The notes under the pieces were generated by a model, which saw nothing but the letters and a program-made list of their open reading frames with translations, was not told where the DNA came from and did no database searches. 64,000 bases of DNA from Microbacterium sp. ACRRU (GTDB lineage Bacteria; Actinomycetota; Actinomycetes; Actinomycetales; Microbacteriaceae), in assembly GCF_022346945.1 (NCBI RefSeq), contig NZ_JAKRNI010000008.1, positions 1 to 64,000 on the forward strand. The letters are read 5' to 3'. Positions 60,441-64,000 of this stretch are shown piece after piece (position 1 is the first letter of the stretch; each line of letters begins with the position of its first letter). The translations under genes were made by a program, and so were the position numbers.

Positions 60441-62185
60441 CGCGCACCCCCGGGAAGGTCGCGCAGACGCGCCACGTCCGCGAGCTCGGGATGCCGCTCG
60501 AGCCCCGCGAGCGCGCGGCGCAGGGGCGGGACGCCCAGACCCGTGCGGGCGAGCAGCGGCGTGTCCGCGAAGACGGCGTCGACCGGCGCGTCGGCGACGA
60601 GGCGCCCGGCATCCATCACCACCACCCGATCCGCGTGCTCGGCGACCAGCTGCAGGTCGTGCGTCACCACGATGACGGTCGTCCCGGTGGCGCGCAGGTC
60701 GTCGAGCATCGCGAGCATCTCGTCGGCGCGGGCACGGTCCTGACCGAACGTGGGTTCGTCGAGCACGAGCAGACGCGCGCCGCCGATGAGCGCCGTCCCC
60801 ACCGACAGGCGCCGCTTCTGGCCCCCCGACAGGAGGAACGGGTGCGCGTCCGCCCGCTCGGTGAGTCCGAAGCGATCGAGCATCTCGTCGACGCGGGCGC
60901 GGATCTGCGCCTCGGGCACGCGGAGTCGGCGCAGGCCGTGGGCGAGCTCGTCGAACACCGACGTCGCGAGGAACTGGTGCTCGGGGTTCTGGAACACGAA
61001 CCCGACGTGCCGCGAGAGCTCCCGCTCGGGTATCCGCCGCACGTCTCGCCCGTCGAGCTGCACGGTACCGCGCGGCGGGCGCCGGACCCCGGCAAGCGCT
61101 TGCGCCAGGGTGGTCTTCCCGGCGCCGTTGCGGCCGACGACGGCGACGAACGACCCCGCAGGAACCTCGAGGTCGACATCGCGCAGCACCGTCACGCGCC
61201 CCCGCGAGATCGTCAGCCCCCGCGCGCGCAGAATCACCTCACCGCCCGCGGGCGTCGTGGGCGGACGAGGGGCGGATGCCGTCACGGGCGGTGCCGTGTC
61301 ATCGAGAGCGGCCCGCAACTCCTCGGCGGTCAGGGGCAGACGCGCGAGCGCGTAGCCGGCGCGGCGCAGTCGCAGCGCCGCGAGGGTCGCGGTGGGCAGC
61401 CACACCCCGAGCTCGTGCAGTTCCGACGCGCGTTCGCGGAGCACCTCGTCGACGTCCCCGTCGGCGATGACGCGCCCCTCGCCGTCGAGCGCGACGACCC
61501 GGTCGACCAGGGGCATCGCGGCATCCAGGTCGTGTTCGATGAGCACGACCGCGCGGTCGCCGCGCGCCACGATCTCGCCGAGGGCCGCGTAGACCTCGAC
61601 GACCCCGGCCGGGTCGAGGCTCGCGGTGGGTTCGTCCAGGACGAGGAGCGGGGATGCCATGGCCAGGGCGCACGCGATCGCGAGGCGCTGACGGCCCCCG
61701 CCGGACAGGACATCGGGGGAATCGTGGCGTCGTTCCCACAGCCCGACGCGCCGCAGCGCCGTCTCCGCGCGCGCGAGCACCTCGTCCACGGGCAGCCGCA
61801 GATTCTCGGGTCCGAAGCACGCCTCGTCGAGCACGGTGCCGGTGATGAGCTGGGTGTCGGGGTCCTGGAAGACCATGGCCACCGCGGGCGCGAGGTCCGC
61901 GACGGGGGTGGCGCCGGCATCCTGCCCGCCCACGACCACGGTTCCGGTGACCTCCGCGGGGACGGAGTGAGGGATCAGTCCGTTCATCGTGAGGGCCAGG
62001 GTGGACTTGCCCGATCCGCTCGGTCCGAGCACCAGTACGACTTCGCCGGGTCGCACCTCGAAGCTCACGTCGGCGGGCGTCGCACGGTCGGCCTCGAGGT
62101 GCGTGACGGCCACGTTCCGCAGACGCAGCAGGGCGTCGACGCCCGCGCGGGGCGCCGCGGCGGTCGGGTGCGGGTGGGCGGTCAC
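60437..62185 (-). CDS. ecfA: ECF transporter fused double ATPase
   Basis: The 582-residue protein is two ABC ATPases in one chain: Walker A GPSGSGKS (54-61) and GRNGAGKT near 345, with signature motifs LSGGGRQRLA and LSGGQKRRLS, and Walker B LLVLDEPTAS and LLVLDEPTFG. YkoD-like fusions of this kind are common in actinobacteria. The first linker is slightly unusual (LSGGG). GTG start. It is translationally coupled to ecfT. Confidence 0.9.
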   Translation of the reverse strand: MTAHPHPTAAAPRAGVDALLRLRNVAVTHLEADRATPADVSFEVRPGEVVLVLGPSGSGKSTLALTMNGLIPHSVPAEVTGTVVVGGQDAGATPVADLAPAVAMVFQDPDTQLITGTVLDEACFGPENLRLPVDEVLARAETALRRVGLWERRHDSPDVLSGGGRQRLAIACALAMASPLLVLDEPTASLDPAGVVEVYAALGEIVARGDRAVVLIEHDLDAAMPLVDRVVALDGEGRVIADGDVDEVLRERASELHELGVWLPTATLAALRLRRAGYALARLPLTAEELRAALDDTAPPVTASAPRPPTTPAGGEVILRARGLTISRGRVTVLRDVDLEVPAGSFVAVVGRNGAGKTTLAQALAGVRRPPRGTVQLDGRDVRRIPERELSRHVGFVFQNPEHQFLATSVFDELAHGLRRLRVPEAQIRARVDEMLDRFGLTERADAHPFLLSGGQKRRLSVGTALIGGARLLVLDEPTFGQDRARADEMLAMLDDLRATGTTVIVVTHDLQLVAEHADRVVVMDAGRLVADAPVDAVFADTPLLARTGLGVPPLRRALAGLERHPELADVARLRDLPGGAR

Positions 62186-62311
62186 GGCTGTCCTGTCGGC
62201 GAGGATGCCAGTCTAGTTAGGCGGCCCTTACCCTTCGGGCTCGACCTCTCGACGTCGAAGCGTGGGGTGCGGGGCATCGATGGTCCGCGCGGTTGCTTCT
62301 CGCCCCTTCCG

Positions 62312-62328
62312 CGTCTCGCGACGAGACG
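62312..62328. promoter_or_regulatory. Small dyad in the divergent gap
   Basis: CGTCTCG and CGAGACG around CGA in the 216-base gap between the ECF ATPase and the small membrane protein. A -10-like TAGACT (minus strand, near 62209) may serve the ATPase gene. Role unclear. Confidence 0.35.
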
Positions 62329-62401
62329 TGGCATCCTCACCTGGGCTACGCGGCAACCGTTGCGGCCGGCTGCAATCCGAGCTGAGGGGGAGAGGACGAC
62401 G

Positions 62402-62674
62402 ATGAGGGCTCGCACATCTGTCATCTTCCGCCTGGTCCTGGGGCTGGCGCTGCTCGCCGCCGGCGTTGCCGTGGCGATCGCCGTCGGAACCCGCATCGTC
62501 GCGGCTGCGGTCCGAGCCGACGCGCTCGGTCTCGATGGGACACCGGAACTGCCCTCTGTTCTGCTCGCGAGCGGAGGGGGCGTTCTGGGCCTCGTCGGGT
62601 TCCTCATCGCCGCAACGAACTATGTCCGGTGGCGCATCGCGTCACGCGAGGCCGCAGCGGCGGCGTCATCCTGA
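62402..62674 (+). CDS. Small two-helix membrane protein
   Basis: The 90-residue protein has helices at about 8-36 (VIFRLVLGLALLAAGVAVAI) and 52-74 (VLLASGGGVLGLVGFLIAAT), with a short external loop and a basic C-terminus. No family is recognised. GAGGGGGAGAGGACGACG precedes the ATG. It stands between the ECF genes and the metallophosphoesterase. Confidence 0.65.
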   Translation: MRARTSVIFRLVLGLALLAAGVAVAIAVGTRIVAAAVRADALGLDGTPELPSVLLASGGGVLGLVGFLIAATNYVRWRIASREAAAAASS

Positions 62675-62820
62675 GCGATCGGGGGAACGCCCGCGATGTG
62701 CGGGCGTCCCTCTTCCCGCGGTCGTGGCTTCGAGTGCCGTAACGAACGGCCGTCGGCATCTGGACGCTCGGATTGCGCAAACGGTACATTCGAGTACCTT
62801 CCGCCCGAACGGATGATCCT

Positions 62821-64000
62821 GTGCCCGGTCTGTCCCGCCGCCAATTCCTGCACGCCACCGTCGCCGCTGCCGCCGCCACGGGGCTGAGCTTCGATGTCCT
62901 CGCGCCGCAGCTCGCCCGCGCGGCCGTGCCGCCGGCCGACGTCCCGACGACGCTGCTGCAGACGATCCGGCAGGGGGCGATCCTCTCCGGCCGATACCGC
63001 ACGCTCACCACCGGCCCGGGCGAGCCGTACGTCCCGCGGATCGACGTGCTGCGGCGCACCCCGTCGCCGGCCCGTGCCACCGCGCGCCGGTCGCTGCTGT
63101 ATCTCGGGCACCTGTCCGACCTGCACGTCATCGAGGCGCAGTCGCCCGGGCGGATCGAACCCATGATCGTGCAAGACCATTCGGCGTGGGGCTCGGCCTT
63201 TCACCCGCAGGACCCGCTGAGTCCGCACGCGACGGCGGCGATGGTGCAGGCGTTCTCGGACGCCCGCTACAGCCCGCTCACGGGGGCGCCGATGAGCGCC
63301 GCGATCGTCACCGGCGACAGCGCCGACATGCACTCGCACCTCGAGCTGCGCTGGTACATCGACCTCATGGACGGCCTGTCCGTCGACCCCGCCACGAGCG
63401 GCCCGACGTGGCAGGGCGTGCAGGCCTGGAGCGAGGCCACGTGGGCGTATCGCCCCGGTGACCCCCGCGGCGGCGCGTTCGGCGACTACGGCTTCCCGCA
63501 GCTGCCGGATCTTCTTTCCCAGGCGATCGGCGCGAAGGTGGCGTCGGTCGGCCTCCCGGCGCCCTGGTACGCCGTGTATGGCAACCACGACACGCTGCTC
63601 CTCGGCACGTTCGACATCAGCCCGCAACTGCGCTCGCTCGCCGTGGGCGCGCGCAAGTCGTACACCCTGGATGCCACGGCATCCACGGCGCTCGAGGGGT
63701 GGGCCGCGGGAACGAGCGTCCTTGCCCAGACGCTGGCGGCACTTGGGCTGGCATCCGGAGGCCCGGGATTCAAAGACGTCACCGCCAACCCCCAGCGCTT
63801 CCTGTTCGCGCAGCGCGACTTCATGGCCGAGCACTTCCGCACCGAGCCGACCCCCGGGCCGATCGGACACGGATTCACCGCGCACAACCTCACCTCGGGT
63901 GAGACATGGTGGCAGGCCGACCTCAGCCCGCGGGTGCGCGCGTTCGGACTCGACACGTGCAACGCCGTCGCCGGCCCCGACGGCGCGGTGCCCGAATCGC
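62821..64000 (+). CDS. Metallophosphoesterase, TIGR03767-like, cut by window edge
   Basis: The frame runs from GTG 62821 to the edge without a stop: 393 residues are visible. A twin-arginine-like signal (SRRQFLHATVAAAAATG) suggests export by Tat. Metal-site motifs are GHLSDLHV, IVTGDSADM and VYGNHD. The TIGR03767 family, from actinobacteria, has similar order and length (about 500). Substrate unknown. Start choice rests on the signal; the ribosome-binding site is weak. Confidence 0.8.
   Translation, partial: MPGLSRRQFLHATVAAAAATGLSFDVLAPQLARAAVPPADVPTTLLQTIRQGAILSGRYRTLTTGPGEPYVPRIDVLRRTPSPARATARRSLLYLGHLSDLHVIEAQSPGRIEPMIVQDHSAWGSAFHPQDPLSPHATAAMVQAFSDARYSPLTGAPMSAAIVTGDSADMHSHLELRWYIDLMDGLSVDPATSGPTWQGVQAWSEATWAYRPGDPRGGAFGDYGFPQLPDLLSQAIGAKVASVGLPAPWYAVYGNHDTLLLGTFDISPQLRSLAVGARKSYTLDATASTALEGWAAGTSVLAQTLAALGLASGGPGFKDVTANPQRFLFAQRDFMAEHFRTEPTPGPIGHGFTAHNLTSGETWWQADLSPRVRAFGLDTCNAVAGPDGAVPES

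Noticed and set aside
62205..62235. Iron-box-like TTAGGC...CCTTA before the ECF ATPase gene
   Set aside because: Arms match at only part of the IdeR/DtxR consensus; too weak.
1..64000. Mobile element, prophage, tRNA or rRNA genes
   Set aside because: I searched for transposase, integrase, phage structural and cloverleaf patterns and saw none.

Overview
The window is about 70 percent G+C, densely coded on both strands, rich in GTG starts and 4-bp start/stop overlaps, and carries actinobacterial family members throughout (CebR-type cellobiose control, DUF3073, a Rv2578c-type radical SAM protein, a double-ATPase ECF cassette). Gene content and codon habits fit a Microbacterium-like member of the Microbacteriaceae; this is inference, as no rRNA is present. 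I see no tRNA, rRNA, insertion sequence, prophage or CRISPR array. It reads as ordinary chromosome with several accessory metabolic cassettes.

Layout. 0.1-6.2 kb: a lytic transglycosylase, a 2-hydroxyacid dehydrogenase, an FAD oxidoreductase coupled to ureidoglycolate lyase, a GntR regulator and a LuxR regulator with a possible switch-like leader. 6.4-7.3 kb: purS-purQ. 7.4-13.5 kb: a complete cellobiose locus (cebE, cebF, cebG, bglC, cebR) with three CebR-type operators on its promoter. 13.6-20.3 kb: a lipoprotein, NhaA, a small acidic protein, a uracil permease, purC and a BCCT osmolyte carrier. 20.6-24.2 kb: PadR regulator plus drug exporter, then purD. 25-33.4 kb: a sterol-carrier-like protein, then a hexuronate operon (uxuB, idnD-like, MFS, manD, eda, kdgK) with a divergent LacI regulator. 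33.5-38.3 kb: purM-purF, DUF3073 and a universal stress protein. 38.3-43.8 kb: a PadR/DUF4097 pair with twin operators, a hidden 54-residue membrane protein, a Rho-N-like protein with topoisomerase IB, a CDF transporter and two CrcB fluoride channels. 43.9-53.4 kb: an RND pump, a DUF998 membrane protein, an aldose epimerase, a monooxygenase, a DEAD-box helicase with a long RSFDR-repeat N-terminus, and a radical SAM protein. 53.5-58.4 kb: an arsenic cluster (ArsR-ArsC fusion, ArsC, two flavoproteins, ArsR, ArsN1-type acetyltransferase) lacking an efflux pump. 58.5-64 kb: a VanY-type carboxypeptidase, an ECF transporter core without its S component, a small membrane protein and a metallophosphoesterase cut by the window edge.

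How the parts work together. The ceb genes import cellobiose and hydrolyse it in the cytoplasm. The hexuronate operon carries fructuronate through mannonate and 2-keto-3-deoxygluconate to pyruvate and glyceraldehyde-3-phosphate. Six purine genes are scattered over 30 kb on both strands. The least explained material is non-coding: several families of long, often nested palindromes between genes (8.8, 15.6, 20.3-20.5, 22.8-22.95, 24.4-24.95 and 48.06-48.16 kb), and a window-wide excess of the heptamer GGATGCC/GGCATCC.
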